From contig CANMOP010000011.1 in NCBI GenBank assembly GCA_947499615.1, forward strand, positions 3,530-67,529: a stretch of DNA of 64,000 bases, written 5' to 3'. Shown piece after piece: positions 41,539-50,990 of the stretch. Source of the stretch: RH-chloro-G1 sp003670575 (GTDB lineage: Bacteria; Chloroflexota; Dehalococcoidia; UBA2979). The notes beneath the pieces were generated by a model, which was given only the letters and a program-made list of their open reading frames with translations, made no database searches and was not told the origin of the DNA. A program made the position numbers and the translations under genes. Each line of letters begins with the position of its first letter. The stretch's first letter is position 1.

Positions 41539-43194
41539 TCAGATTGTCAGCACTTCCTGGTACTCGCCCCACTCGGCGCGCAGTACGTTGCAAATCTCAC
41601 CGACCGTCGCGTAGGCCTCGACGGCCTCGATCAACAGCGGTACGAGGTTCTCCGTGCCGCGCGACGCCTCCCGAATACGGCCGAGCACGTCATCGACGGC
41701 TGCCGCGTCGCGCCGTGCGCGCACCGCCTGCAGACGCTCCACCTGGCGCTTCGCGACGGCGGGGTCCACGCGGAGGATGTCCGGCACCTCCAGCGCGTTC
41801 GTCTGGAACTGGTTCACGCCAACGACGATGCGCTCTTTCGTCTCCATCATGTGTTGGAGTCGGTAGGCGCTCTCCTGGATCTCGCGCTGCTGGAAGCCCT
41901 GCTCAATGCAGACCAGCGCGCCGCCGGAATCCTCGATGCGCTGGATGTACGCCAGCGCCTCCGCCTCCACGCGGTCGGTCAGCGTCTCGATGTAGTACGA
42001 GCCCGCGAGGGGGTCGATCACGTCGGCGACGCCGGTTTCGTAGCCGATCACCTGCTGCGTCCGCAGCGCCAACTCCACCGAGGACTCCGTCGGCAGCGCC
42101 AACGCCTCATCCCAGGAGTTGGTGTGCAGCGACTGGGTTCCGCCCAACACCGCGGACATCGCCTGAAACGCAGTCCGAATCGCGTTGTTGATGGGCTGCT
42201 GGGCGGTGAGCGTGGCACCACCGGTCTGGGTGTGGAAGCGCAGCATCTGCGAGCGCGGGTTGTCCGACCCGTAGCGCTCCTTCACGATGCGCGCCCACAT
42301 CCGGCGCGAGGCGCGGAACTTCGCGACCTCCTCCAGGAAATTGGAGTGGCACGCCCAGAAGAACGAGAGCCGCGGCGCGATGTCGTCCACCTTCAGCCCG
42401 ACCGCGATCGCGGCGTCGACGTACTCGATCGCGTCGGCGAACGTGAACGCCAGCTCCTGGGCTGCGGTGCAGCCTGCCTCGCGCATGTGGTAGCCGGAGA
42501 TGGATATCGTGTTCCACTCCGGCAGGTTGTCCTTGCACCATGCGAAGACGTCCGTGATGAGCCGCAGCGAGGGGCGCGGCGGGAAGATATACGTGCCGCG
42601 CGCGATGTACTCCTTCAGCACGTCGTGCTGGATGGTGCCACCGACCTTCGCGAGGTCTGCGCCCTGCTTCTTCGCGGCCGCGACGTACATCGCGAGCAAG
42701 ATCGAGCCCGTGGCGTTGATGGTCATCGAGGTGGTGACCTTGTCGAGGGGCAGCCCCTCGGTCAGCGCCTCCATGTCGGCGAGCGACGAGATCGCCACGC
42801 CTACCTTGCCGACCTCGCCTTCCGCCTGTGGGTCGTCCGAGTCGTAGCCGATCTGCGTCGGCAGGTCGAAGGCCACCGAGAGGCCGGTCTGTCCCTGCTC
42901 AAGCAGGAACTTGTAGCGGCGGTTGGACTCCTCGGCGTCGCCGAAGCCAGCGTACTGGCGCATGGTCCACAGCCGCCCGCGATACATCGTCGGCTGGACG
43001 CCACGTGTGAATGGGTACTCGGCGGGGTAGCCCAGCCGCTCGTGGTAATTCCAATCGGCGAGGGACTCCGGGCCGTAGACCGGGTCGACCTCGGCGCCCG
43101 AGGAGCTTTCGAACCTCGGCTGGCGTTCCTTCTGGCGCTCGATCGCCTTCGCGTACGCGCCATCGATCCATTCACGAGTGCTACGAGTGGGCAC
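41539..43194 (-). CDS. mcmA: Methylmalonyl-CoA mutase catalytic (large) subunit
   Basis: Radical isomerisation of (R)-methylmalonyl-CoA to succinyl-CoA. The 551-aa TIM-barrel subunit has RQYAGFGDAEESN, GQTGLSVAFDLPTQ (substrate region), ISGYHMREAG and RFHTQTGGATLTAQQP. It has no B12 domain, which is encoded separately. I set the start at GTG 43194 with GGAG six bases ahead; the open frame upstream runs through tRNA-Val. First gene of mcmA-mce-B12 subunit-meaB, 131 nt before mce. Confidence 0.95.
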   Translation of the reverse strand: MPTRSTREWIDGAYAKAIERQKERQPRFESSSGAEVDPVYGPESLADWNYHERLGYPAEYPFTRGVQPTMYRGRLWTMRQYAGFGDAEESNRRYKFLLEQGQTGLSVAFDLPTQIGYDSDDPQAEGEVGKVGVAISSLADMEALTEGLPLDKVTTSMTINATGSILLAMYVAAAKKQGADLAKVGGTIQHDVLKEYIARGTYIFPPRPSLRLITDVFAWCKDNLPEWNTISISGYHMREAGCTAAQELAFTFADAIEYVDAAIAVGLKVDDIAPRLSFFWACHSNFLEEVAKFRASRRMWARIVKERYGSDNPRSQMLRFHTQTGGATLTAQQPINNAIRTAFQAMSAVLGGTQSLHTNSWDEALALPTESSVELALRTQQVIGYETGVADVIDPLAGSYYIETLTDRVEAEALAYIQRIEDSGGALVCIEQGFQQREIQESAYRLQHMMETKERIVVGVNQFQTNALEVPDILRVDPAVAKRQVERLQAVRARRDAAAVDDVLGRIREASRGTENLVPLLIEAVEAYATVGEICNVLRAEWGEYQEVLTI

Positions 43195-43348
43195 GGAGGA
43201 CTCCGCTTCGTTGGTGAAGGCTTCGTTATGGCCCGTTTCGTTACGGCAGGCAGCAGCCGTCTGCGCCCGGCGAGTGTAGGCGGCGCAGGGAAAGAGAATC
43301 AACACCGCGTGATATGGGGGCGGCGACCCAGCGCCTCGCGGGCGGCGC

Positions 43349-43425
43349 TGGTGGGCGATGGAGGATTCGAACCTTCGACCTTCCGGGTGTAAACCGGACG
43401 CTCTAACCAGCTGAGCTAATCGCCC
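43349..43425 (-). tRNA. tRNA-Val (TAC)
   Basis: 77 nt with encoded CCA. Acceptor GGGCGAT pairs with ATCGCCC, the anticodon loop is TTTACAC, and the T-loop is TTCGAATC. It lies upstream of mcmA with its own promoter. Confidence 0.96.
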
Positions 43426-43460
43426 CAGACAAGCGGCACCACTCATGCCGCAGGGGATCG

Positions 43461-43490
43461 ATGCTAGGTCGGCCCCGATCGAGGGGTCAA
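43461..43490 (-). promoter_or_regulatory. tRNA-Val promoter
   Basis: Minus-strand TTGACC (43490-43485), 18-nt spacer, TAGCAT (43466-43461). Transcription would begin about 30 nt before the mature tRNA. Confidence 0.6.
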
Positions 43491-43651
43491 GGCACGCACG
43501 TGAAAGCCGCGTGTCAGACGTCGCAGCGCGGCACCTCGACGCCTGCATCCGCCGCTGTGCCAGTGGGGGCGTTCACATCGCACCCGTCGCGCCGATGCTG
43601 CGCCTGCCGGCCTCGAGCGTGACGAGGTGGTGGCCAGCGGGGAGCACGACG

Positions 43652-44221
43652 ATGCCATTTCTCAGCGAACTCGTACTCCAGGAGACGAGGGGGCATGTGT
43701 GGCGCCTGAAAGCCGATCTCGTGTACCGGGGCAGTATCGAGACGTTCACGGTGCCCCAGCACTTCGTCACCGACCTGGCCTCCGTGCCGCAGATATTCCT
43801 CTGGCTCGTCCCGCGCTCCGGGCGCTACACCAAGGCGGCGGTACTCCACGACTGGTTGTGCCGCGAGGCCGCCGCGAACCGGATTCGCCGCTTTGACGCG
43901 GACGGCATCTTCCGTCGCGTGATGCGAGAAGAAGGGGTCAGCAAGGCACGTCGGTCGCTGATCTGGGCCGGCGTACGGCTCGGCGCGTGGCGCACGTTCT
44001 TTCAGGGCGGCGAGGGCGACCGCAGCAGCCCGTGGTGGCACGTGCTGGCGATCACGATACTGGTGCTGGCTCTACCGGCGGTCGGCGTGGCTGGGCTGGC
44101 GGTGCTGTTCCTGTTCGGGTTCTGGCTCGTCGAGTGGGCGACCTACGGCATCGAACGTCTGCGTGGGCAGCGCGGCGACCGCCCGGTGTTCACGTGGAGC
44201 GACGAACCCATCGAGGAGTGA
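43652..44221 (+). CDS. DUF1353 domain protein with C-terminal membrane hairpin
   Basis: A 189-aa protein. Residues about 25-125 fit DUF1353, a family best known from phages, with VTDLASVPQIFLWLVPRSG and AAVLHDWLCRE; the His-Asp-Trp and Asp in TDLASVP are the conserved residues. Two adjacent hydrophobic segments at about 135-170 follow, then a basic tail, giving a membrane-attached form. ATG 43652 has GGGGAG upstream. It starts about 230 nt from tRNA-Val, but I see no integrase or repeat. Function is unknown. Confidence 0.7.
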   Translation: MPFLSELVLQETRGHVWRLKADLVYRGSIETFTVPQHFVTDLASVPQIFLWLVPRSGRYTKAAVLHDWLCREAAANRIRRFDADGIFRRVMREEGVSKARRSLIWAGVRLGAWRTFFQGGEGDRSSPWWHVLAITILVLALPAVGVAGLAVLFLFGFWLVEWATYGIERLRGQRGDRPVFTWSDEPIEE

Positions 44222-44229
44222 GCGCGAAG

Positions 44230-44430
44230 TTACTCACTGCGCCGCCGCCACGGGAGAGGCAGCGGCGCACGCTGGCCGAGCACGAGCACTAGGTAGCCGA
44301 GGATCAGCACCACCTCGAACGCCGCGCGCACGAGGTGGCCCGCCCACGCCTCCACCAGGTCGCCGCCCACCCACAGGTTGACGACAAGTGCCAGCAACAC
44401 GACAACATGCAGCACGGGCCCCATGCCCAT
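44230..44430 (-). CDS. Small two-span membrane protein (66 aa)
   Basis: Unrecognised. The sequence has two clear hydrophobic segments (residues 5-22 and 34-53) separated by a short acidic loop, and a basic RRR tail. This composition is unlike a chance frame in GC-rich DNA. It ends 8 nt from the convergent DUF1353 gene and starts 10 nt from a divergent hypothetical gene. Confidence 0.55.
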   Translation of the reverse strand: MGMGPVLHVVVLLALVVNLWVGGDLVEAWAGHLVRAAFEVVLILGYLVLVLGQRAPLPLPWRRRSE

Positions 44431-44440
44431 AGCCTATTCC

Positions 44441-45016
44441 ATGCCGCGACGGCGATCCCGCAGACGCCACCACGCGCATGCAGCGAGGGAGACCGCGACG
44501 CCCGAAGACTTCGGCCCATCGGCCTCCCCTGACGCGCTGCTGGCACAACTCTCCTTCGACGAGATCGAGGAGACGAGCGGCGAGCTCCATCGACGCATCG
44601 GGACTGCCCTGCGGCTCATCGGCGAGGAGCGCGCCGACGCTGTCGCGCCCGGCAATCGCAGTCCCCGTTGGCTCGCGGCAGAGCTGGCGGCCACCATCGA
44701 ACTCGCGGCGCAGACCTTCGCCGCGGCCGCGAGCGGGCACGAAGCCCCCACCAGCCGGGTCGACCGTCAGTCGGCGATGGTGAGCGCGGTGATGTACGCG
44801 GCTCCCACGTTGCCCGCGCTGCTTACCCGACTGGAGCAGGACCGGCGGCTGCTCGCATCCCTCGCTCGCACGATCGAGGATGGCGCGGATGCGGCTGACG
44901 TCCGGCAGACCCCGTGGGGCGAACGGCGGCTCCGTGAGGTGCTGGTGGAGGTGGCGATCACGGCGGCCGCCCGCTGCGCGCTGCCGCTGGAGCGAATCGT
45001 CGCCCTGCCGGACTAG
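44441..45016 (+). CDS. Hypothetical protein, 191 aa
   Basis: Not recognised. The first 30 residues are Arg/His/Ala-rich and probably disordered. From about residue 38 the protein is a mainly helical Ala/Leu/Glu-rich domain (LSFDEIEETSGELHRRIGTAL). No membrane span, Cys cluster or catalytic motif is evident. The start is uncertain; ATG 44423 is another candidate and neither has a strong ribosome site. Confidence 0.45.
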   Translation: MPRRRSRRRHHAHAARETATPEDFGPSASPDALLAQLSFDEIEETSGELHRRIGTALRLIGEERADAVAPGNRSPRWLAAELAATIELAAQTFAAAASGHEAPTSRVDRQSAMVSAVMYAAPTLPALLTRLEQDRRLLASLARTIEDGADAADVRQTPWGERRLREVLVEVAITAAARCALPLERIVALPD

Positions 45017-45059
45017 CCGCGCACCGCTCGATGCAGCGACCCCAAGACGCGAGGCTGGC

Positions 45060-47246
45060 CTACTTGCCACCAACGACGATGCGCGCCGCGATCGATTTGA
45101 ACGCCGGCGTGCGTGACCGGGGGTCGAGGCGGCGCGGCACCAGCGCGTTCGCCTCCGGGTAGTACATCGCGAGATTGCCCGCCCGAATGTCCGCGATCGC
45201 CACCGCGACGCGCATCCGCCCCGCCGAGGTCTCCACGGTCACCCGCTGGCCCTCGACGACTTCCAGAGCGGCCGCGTCGTCAGCAGACATCATGACCACA
45301 TCCCGATGCTCGTTGCCACGGTAGAGGTCGGCCTCGTCGTACACGACGCTATTGAACTGGCCCTCGGAACGGATCGTCATCAGTCGGTACTCGTCGGGCC
45401 CCGGTCGAAACTCCGGCAGCGCCGTGACATGGAACCGTGCCGCGCCGTCCGAGGTTCCGAACTTCGGCTCATGCAGCACGCGGCCGGTCACCTCAAACTC
45501 CGCGCGTGTCGCATCGATGTCGGCGATCGGCGCGTACCCAGGCACGATGCGTGCGATCTCCTGGCGCAACGCGTGATGGGAGCGGAGCGACGCCCAGTCG
45601 AATCGCCCGCTCGGCAGCACACGCGATGCAAATTCCGCCAGCACCGCAACCTCCGAGCGCATCTCGCCGCTCACCGCAGGCGTGCCGCCGTCCGACAGGC
45701 GCACGAAGTTGAACATCGACTCCTGCGTCGTCGGTTGTGACTCCTCGTCGCGGGCAAGCACCGGGAGGATGAGGGAGGCGCGGCCACGCCCGTGGATGTG
45801 TCCCTCGTTCAACTTCGTGGTGAGCGAGATGGTGAGCGGGATGTTCCGCAGCGCTTCACCGGCCCACGCGCGATCCGGATTGCTGGCAAACAGGTTGCCA
45901 CCCAGCAGCACTGCCGCCCGAATCTCACCGCGATGCGCCGCCTCCATCGAGGCATAAGTATCGAGCCCCGGCTCGCGCGGTACGTCGATGTCGTATGCAG
46001 CCTCCAGCGCCTGCGCGAACGGCTCCCGCAGCGATGGCGAGACGCCCACCGAGCCGACGCCCTGCACGTTCGAATGGCCGCGGATCGGCAGCAGGCCGCA
46101 CCCCGACCGCCCGAGCCAGCCACGCGCCATCGCGAGGTTCGCGAGCGCGGTGACGTTGTCGACGCCGTTCGCGTGGTGGGTGAGGCCCATCGCCCATAGG
46201 AAGATGCCGCGCTTCGCCTGTAGCAGCATGCGCACCGCGGCGTCGACCTCGTCGCGCGACACCCCGCATGCCTCGACGAGCGTCTCCCAGGTGGTCGCCT
46301 CGACGTCGGCACGGACGGCCTCGAAGCCGGTCGTGTGCGCCTCGATGAACACACGATCGAGCGCACCCGCCTCGATCACGCCCTTCAGCAGCGCCATCGA
46401 GAGCGCGACGTCGGAGCCGGCATGCGGCTGTAGGTAGAGATCGGAGACGTCGCTTCCGAACAGCATGCTTCGCCAGTCGGAGGGCACACGGAATCGCACC
46501 AACCCCACCTCGCGCAGCGGATTGACGACGATCACGCGACCGCCGCGCCGACGCAGCGCGATCAACTGCGTGATCAGGCGCGGGTGGTTGCTCGCCGGGT
46601 TTGCACCGGCAACCAACGCGAAGTCTGCCTGCGCCAGATCATCGAGCGTCACCGACGACGTGCCCGACCCGTAGGCGTCGGTCAGCGCCACAGTGGAAGC
46701 GGAATGGCAGTAGAACGAGCAGTTGTGGATGTTCGGGCTGCCGTAGGCACGCGCGAACAGTTGCAGCAGGAACGCAGCCTCGTTGCTGGAGCGGCCGCTG
46801 GCGTAGAAGAACACCTCACGAGGCGATGCCGCGCGCAGTGCCTCGGCGACTCGATCCATCGCCTCCGGCCAGCCGATGCGGCGGTACCGATCGTCGCCTG
46901 CTTCGGCGAGCACGGGGAAGGCGAGCCGCCCCATGCGTTCGAGGTCTGCGGAGGTCATGAAGCGCAGCACCGACAGCGGATTGCGATCGAACGCGGCCTC
47001 ATCGATGACGCCGTGCATGTCCCCGGCCTGCGCCTGCACCGACTTCTTGCAGAACTCGGGAAAGTGTCCCACCTCGTTCGTCATTCCGCCGCGCTGCCCG
47101 CCCATGCCGAGCGCGCACGTCTTGCAGGTGTTGCGCGATGCCATGCGCCGCACGAAGTCGAGCGGGTGACCGGAGTCCAGCGCCTTGCGCAGTGTGTAGA
47201 GGATCGCAGGCAGCCCGCCGCCCGCCGTGACACTAGGTTTCGCCAT
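45060..47246 (-). CDS. Molybdopterin oxidoreductase (FdhF/YdeP-like)
   Basis: A 728-aa DMSO-reductase-superfamily enzyme of the formate-dehydrogenase-alpha-like branch. An N-terminal cluster segment has NTCKTCALGMGG and a later FCKKS, fewer Cys than the classic CxxCxxxCx27C. The cofactor domains show NCSFYCHSAST (candidate Mo-ligand Cys), TLDDLAQADFALVAGANPAS, THHANGVDNV, RGHSNVQG and a C-terminal cap domain with EGQFNSVVYDE. There is no Tat signal, so it is likely cytosolic. The substrate is not known for this branch. No partner subunit adjoins it, but mobA is divergent 86 bp away. Confidence 0.82.
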   Translation of the reverse strand: MAKPSVTAGGGLPAILYTLRKALDSGHPLDFVRRMASRNTCKTCALGMGGQRGGMTNEVGHFPEFCKKSVQAQAGDMHGVIDEAAFDRNPLSVLRFMTSADLERMGRLAFPVLAEAGDDRYRRIGWPEAMDRVAEALRAASPREVFFYASGRSSNEAAFLLQLFARAYGSPNIHNCSFYCHSASTVALTDAYGSGTSSVTLDDLAQADFALVAGANPASNHPRLITQLIALRRRGGRVIVVNPLREVGLVRFRVPSDWRSMLFGSDVSDLYLQPHAGSDVALSMALLKGVIEAGALDRVFIEAHTTGFEAVRADVEATTWETLVEACGVSRDEVDAAVRMLLQAKRGIFLWAMGLTHHANGVDNVTALANLAMARGWLGRSGCGLLPIRGHSNVQGVGSVGVSPSLREPFAQALEAAYDIDVPREPGLDTYASMEAAHRGEIRAAVLLGGNLFASNPDRAWAGEALRNIPLTISLTTKLNEGHIHGRGRASLILPVLARDEESQPTTQESMFNFVRLSDGGTPAVSGEMRSEVAVLAEFASRVLPSGRFDWASLRSHHALRQEIARIVPGYAPIADIDATRAEFEVTGRVLHEPKFGTSDGAARFHVTALPEFRPGPDEYRLMTIRSEGQFNSVVYDEADLYRGNEHRDVVMMSADDAAALEVVEGQRVTVETSAGRMRVAVAIADIRAGNLAMYYPEANALVPRRLDPRSRTPAFKSIAARIVVGGK

Positions 47247-47331
47247 ACGCCGAGCGTAGGCCGGGGTCGCACGCTCGGCAAGACAGCATCGAGGCTGTGA
47301 CCAACCTGCCGTGTCGTGCTATGAACACGGG

Positions 47332-48006
47332 GTGACCACTCCAACCGACAGTCCGCAACCTACGGCGATCATCCTCGCGGGCGGGCGTTCCACGCGGATG
47401 GGGCGTGACAAAGCGACGCTGCTGCTGCACGGCCGTCCGCTGCTGGCATGGGTCGCCGCCGCGTGCCGCGAGGTGACCTCGCGCGTCCTCGTCGTCGCGG
47501 CAGCCGGACAAGAGCTGGACACGCTGCCGGAAGGCGCACGCCTCGTCCGCGACCACGTGGAGGGCGAGGGGCCAATCGCCGGCATCATCGCGGGCCTCAC
47601 TGCGATCAAGGCTGACACGGGGGCCGAGGGTTCCTCGACCGCCGGGGATGCCGTGCTGCTGGTGGCGTGCGACCAACCGTTCATACGTCCCGCGCTGTTA
47701 CGGCTGCTGCTCGCGCACCTCGATGATCACGCCGTCGTGGTGCCGATGCTCGATGGACGTGCGCAGCCGCTCTGCGCCGCCATCTCCAGACGGGCACTGC
47801 CGCTGCTCCGCGCAGCGTTCGAGGACGGCGTGCGCGCGGCCTCGGTGCTCACTGACCTGCCGGGCGCAATGCTGCTGCCGGAGACGGAATGGCGGCCAGC
47901 CGACGCCGATGCGCGCTCGTTCTTCGGCGTGAACACGCCCGAGGCCGCCGCCCGCGCCGAGGGGTTCGCCCAGGCGCTCGACCCGCCGCCCGATGGAGGC
48001 GCGTAG
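47332..48006 (+). CDS. mobA: Molybdenum cofactor guanylyltransferase
   Basis: Attaches GMP to molybdopterin to make the bis-MGD cofactor used by DMSO-reductase-family enzymes. The 224-aa product has the nucleotide-binding signature LAGGRSTRMGRDKATL, EGPIAGIIAGL, and LLVACDQPFIRPALL with the conserved Asp. GTG 47332 is preferred; another GTG lies at 47311. Its divergent placement beside the molybdopterin oxidoreductase gene suggests it serves that enzyme. Confidence 0.9.
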   Translation: MTTPTDSPQPTAIILAGGRSTRMGRDKATLLLHGRPLLAWVAAACREVTSRVLVVAAAGQELDTLPEGARLVRDHVEGEGPIAGIIAGLTAIKADTGAEGSSTAGDAVLLVACDQPFIRPALLRLLLAHLDDHAVVVPMLDGRAQPLCAAISRRALPLLRAAFEDGVRAASVLTDLPGAMLLPETEWRPADADARSFFGVNTPEAAARAEGFAQALDPPPDGGA

Positions 48007-48024
48007 GTCGACACCGCGCGGGGC

Positions 48025-49110
48025 CTACTCGAAGGCGCGTACCCGCGCCACGGTCTCCGCATCCAGCCGCCGCACCAACGCGGTCACCAGCAGCACGGCA
48101 CGATCAAAGTCGTCGCGGTGGATGACGCCATTATGGCTGTGCAGGTAGCGCGTCGGCACCACGATGTTGATCGCGGGCATGCCGGACCCGCTGCGCTGCA
48201 TCGCCGCACCATCCTGGCCGTAGCCGGTCAGCACGTTGAACTGCAACGGCACGTCGATCTCGCGCGCTACCTCAACACACAGATCGCGGAGCTTGAGGTT
48301 GGGGAGCATCGATGAGTCGTGTAGGAATATGGCCGGCCCCTGCCCAAGGCGCTCCTGCGCCTCATCCACGGTGATGCCGGGGTAGTCGCCTGCGACGCCG
48401 GACTCCAGATTGATGCCGATGTCCGGCCCGACCAGGCGCGCTCCCGTCTCCGCGCCGCGCAGCCCGACCTCCTCCTGCACCGTAGCGACTCCAAACACCG
48501 TGTTCGGGTGCCCCTGCGTATGCAGCGCCCGGAGCACCTCGATCATCACGCCCACGCCGACGCGGTCGTCCCACGCCTTGGCGAGGTAGAGCCGCCCCCC
48601 GGCGAGCGGCGTGAAGCGGCTGTCCGGCACCACCGGGTCGCCCGGACGGATGCCGAGGCGTGTCGCTGCGTCTTCCGCGCTGCTCGCACCGACGTCGATG
48701 AACAGCTCTTCACGCGGGAATACCCGGTTGCGTGCCTCGGCAGTCATGACGTGCACGGTCTTGATGCCGCTGACACCGGGAACCGGCCCGTTTGAGGTGA
48801 GCACCGTCCAACGCTGATTCACCAGCGCCTGATCCAGCCACCCGCCCAGCGGCTGAAACTTCAGGTACCCCTCCGCCGTCACCCGCCGCACGAGCAGGCC
48901 GAGCTCGTCCATATGCGCCGCGAGCATGACCCGCGGGCGCTCCGCCGTGCCGTCAAGCCGCGCCACCAACGAGCCGAGGCCATCCGTCTCCAGCGTCGTC
49001 GCCACCGGCCCTAGCGCTTCCCGCACGATCGCTCGTACGGGCCCCTCGAACCCGACCGGTCCGGGAGCGTTGGTGAGATCCTCGAGCAGTCGTTCCACGT
49101 CGTCGGGCAT
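48025..49110 (-). CDS. M42-family metallo-aminopeptidase
   Basis: A 361-aa cytosolic dinuclear-zinc aminopeptidase of the glutamyl/TET type. Metal and catalytic residues are visible in order: AAHMDELG, AKAWDDRVGVG (bridging Asp), TVQEEVGLRGA (catalytic Glu pair), INLESGVAG and RYLHSHNGV (C-terminal zinc His). Members often form dodecameric tetrahedra that trim peptides after the proteasome or Clp. ATG 49110 has GGAGG at 5 nt. Confidence 0.92.
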   Translation of the reverse strand: MPDDVERLLEDLTNAPGPVGFEGPVRAIVREALGPVATTLETDGLGSLVARLDGTAERPRVMLAAHMDELGLLVRRVTAEGYLKFQPLGGWLDQALVNQRWTVLTSNGPVPGVSGIKTVHVMTAEARNRVFPREELFIDVGASSAEDAATRLGIRPGDPVVPDSRFTPLAGGRLYLAKAWDDRVGVGVMIEVLRALHTQGHPNTVFGVATVQEEVGLRGAETGARLVGPDIGINLESGVAGDYPGITVDEAQERLGQGPAIFLHDSSMLPNLKLRDLCVEVAREIDVPLQFNVLTGYGQDGAAMQRSGSGMPAINIVVPTRYLHSHNGVIHRDDFDRAVLLVTALVRRLDAETVARVRAFE

Positions 49111-49134
49111 CGCGGCCTCCATCGCCAGTTTGTG

Positions 49135-49923
49135 CTACCTGTAGCCTCGTTGAGCAGCGCGCACGCGATCAAGCAGCGGGCGCCGGAACCACGTCGCGAC
49201 CACCGCGCCCGTCACGAACCCCGCGACATGTGACTCCCACGCCACACCCATGTCGACGACCGCGAACTGACCGATGAACCAGAGTCCCAGGAACACGATC
49301 GCCGGTATCGGCAGCACCGTGAAGAACGCGAACGATAGCACCAGCCGAGTGGGAAACAGCACCGCATACGCCCCCAGCACGCCGGCGATGGCACCTGACG
49401 CACCGACAAGCGGCTGCGTGCTGTCCGGGTGCAACCACACGAAGCCAAACGTAGCCACGACCCCCGCGAGTATGTAGCCGACGCCATAGCGGATGTGCCC
49501 GAACGCTTCCTCGACGTTGTTCCCAAACAGCCAGAGGAACCACATGTTCCCCAGCAAGTGCACCACTCCGCCGTGCAGGAACATGGAGATCAGCACCGAC
49601 ATCGCGAGCGGCTTCTCCGGGAAGGGCGTCTCCGCTGGCGCCGAGCGCGTGCCCGCGGCTGCGGTCTCGCACACACCCGCCGCGATCTCGGCGTACGTCA
49701 CCGGACGCCCGCTGGCGATCTCACATGCCACGGCGGTCCGCCCGTACAGGAACTCCAACTCGGCTTCGAGGTTCGCGTGGGGCTGCCAGACGAAGAAGAC
49801 GATCACGTTGATGGCGATGAGGAGAACAGTCGCATACGGCGTGATGCGGGTGGGATTCAGGTCACGGATCGGGAACACGTGCGGCCCTTCCGACAGTGCG
49901 TCACCCTCGCCCAGCCGGATCAT
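49135..49923 (-). CDS. Rhomboid-family intramembrane serine protease
   Basis: A 262-aa polytopic protein. Family motifs: the membrane-flanking FLHGGVVHLLGNMWFLWLFG with the oxyanion-side Asn, GASGAIAG containing the nucleophile S176, and the catalytic H232 in SHVAG. A soluble insertion of about 55 residues (50-105) with two Cys follows the first span. ATG 49923 has a G-rich site upstream. Likely cleaves transmembrane substrates; the target is unknown. Confidence 0.92.
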   Translation of the reverse strand: MIRLGEGDALSEGPHVFPIRDLNPTRITPYATVLLIAINVIVFFVWQPHANLEAELEFLYGRTAVACEIASGRPVTYAEIAAGVCETAAAGTRSAPAETPFPEKPLAMSVLISMFLHGGVVHLLGNMWFLWLFGNNVEEAFGHIRYGVGYILAGVVATFGFVWLHPDSTQPLVGASGAIAGVLGAYAVLFPTRLVLSFAFFTVLPIPAIVFLGLWFIGQFAVVDMGVAWESHVAGFVTGAVVATWFRRPLLDRVRAAQRGYR

Positions 49924-50043
49924 CGTACCGCCCCCGCGAACGAGCGATCTGCTCCCTCCCCGTTCGGGTGATGTGTCGATCCGACCCGCGTCGCATCCTC
50001 GATACAGCGAACAGCGGATCGAGCAACTACCGAGGGGGCGACG

Positions 50044-50970
50044 ATGACGACAAACGACGGAACTCTGGAGACTATCGGCACGGCCTCGGCGGGAATGGCC
50101 GCAGCAGTCGAGGTTGCGGCGGCCTCGGTGGTGACAGTGCGGGCTCGGCGGAGGATTCCCGCTACCGGGATCGTTTGGTCCTCGACGGGCCTGATCGTGA
50201 CTGCGGACCACGCGATCGAGGATGAAGATGCGATCACCGTCGTGCTGCCGAGCGGCGAGTCGCGCGCGGCCCGCCTGCTGGGGCGCGATCCGGGCGCCGA
50301 CCTCGCACTGCTCCAGATCGAGGGCGCCACCACCGCCGCGACGCTGGCCCCGGCCGACAGCGTGCGAGTGGGACAGTTGGCATTGGCGCTGGGCCGACCC
50401 GGCCCTGGCATCGAGGCCTCGCTCGGGGTGGTGAGCGCGGTTGGTGGGCCGTGGCGTTCGCGCAGCGGGACGCAGGTCGCGGGTCACCTGCGCAGTGACA
50501 CGACGATGTTCCCCGGCTTCTCCGGCGGCCCGCTCATCGACGCTGGCGGGCGCGTCCTTGGGATGAACAGTTCACGCTTCCGCGACCAGAGCATCGCGCT
50601 GCCATCGGACGCGGTGTCGGCGCTTGTTGCGCTGCTGCAGACACATGGGCGAGTGCGCCGCGCGTACATCGGCATCGCAAGTCAGGCGGTCACGCTCCCG
50701 ACCGCTCCCGCAACGGGCGTCGACGGCGCGGCACCCGGCGGGCAGGAGTCCGGATTGCTCGTCGTGCGCGTGGAGCCGGAGAGCCCAGCCGCTCGCGCCG
50801 GCCTGTTCGTCGGCGACATCCTACTCAGCATCGAGGGTTCGCCGACTCGACGGTCGGAGGAGCTGCAGGACGCACTCGGCCCGGAGCGCGTCGGCGTCGC
50901 GGTGCGCGTGCAAATGCTGCGCGGCGGCACACCGCACGAGCTGACGGTGACGCTCGGCGACCGCGAGTAG
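50044..50970 (+). CDS. Cytosolic HtrA-like trypsin-fold protease with PDZ
   Basis: A 308-aa S1C-type protease. The triad is H56 (TADHA), D86 (GADLAL) and S160 (GFSGGPL). A PDZ domain spans about residues 215-305 (SPAARAGLFVGDILLSIEG). Unlike DegP/DegS there is no signal peptide or membrane anchor, so it should be intracellular. ATG 50044 has GAGGGGG upstream. It is followed at 108 nt by a LuxR-type regulator gene on the same strand, a pairing I recall from other Chloroflexi-type genomes. Confidence 0.87.
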   Translation: MTTNDGTLETIGTASAGMAAAVEVAAASVVTVRARRRIPATGIVWSSTGLIVTADHAIEDEDAITVVLPSGESRAARLLGRDPGADLALLQIEGATTAATLAPADSVRVGQLALALGRPGPGIEASLGVVSAVGGPWRSRSGTQVAGHLRSDTTMFPGFSGGPLIDAGGRVLGMNSSRFRDQSIALPSDAVSALVALLQTHGRVRRAYIGIASQAVTLPTAPATGVDGAAPGGQESGLLVVRVEPESPAARAGLFVGDILLSIEGSPTRRSEELQDALGPERVGVAVRVQMLRGGTPHELTVTLGDRE

Positions 50971-50990
50971 CGAGCCGCCGGCCTCCTACT

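Noticed and set aside
40651..43392. Plus-strand 913-codon open frame
   Set aside because: Antisense shadow of mce and mcmA and runs through tRNA-Val; composition is Arg/His-rich as expected for antisense GC-rich DNA.
43349..44221. Integrated prophage at tRNA-Val
   Set aside because: No integrase, attachment repeat or structural phage genes; only the DUF1353 domain hints at phage.
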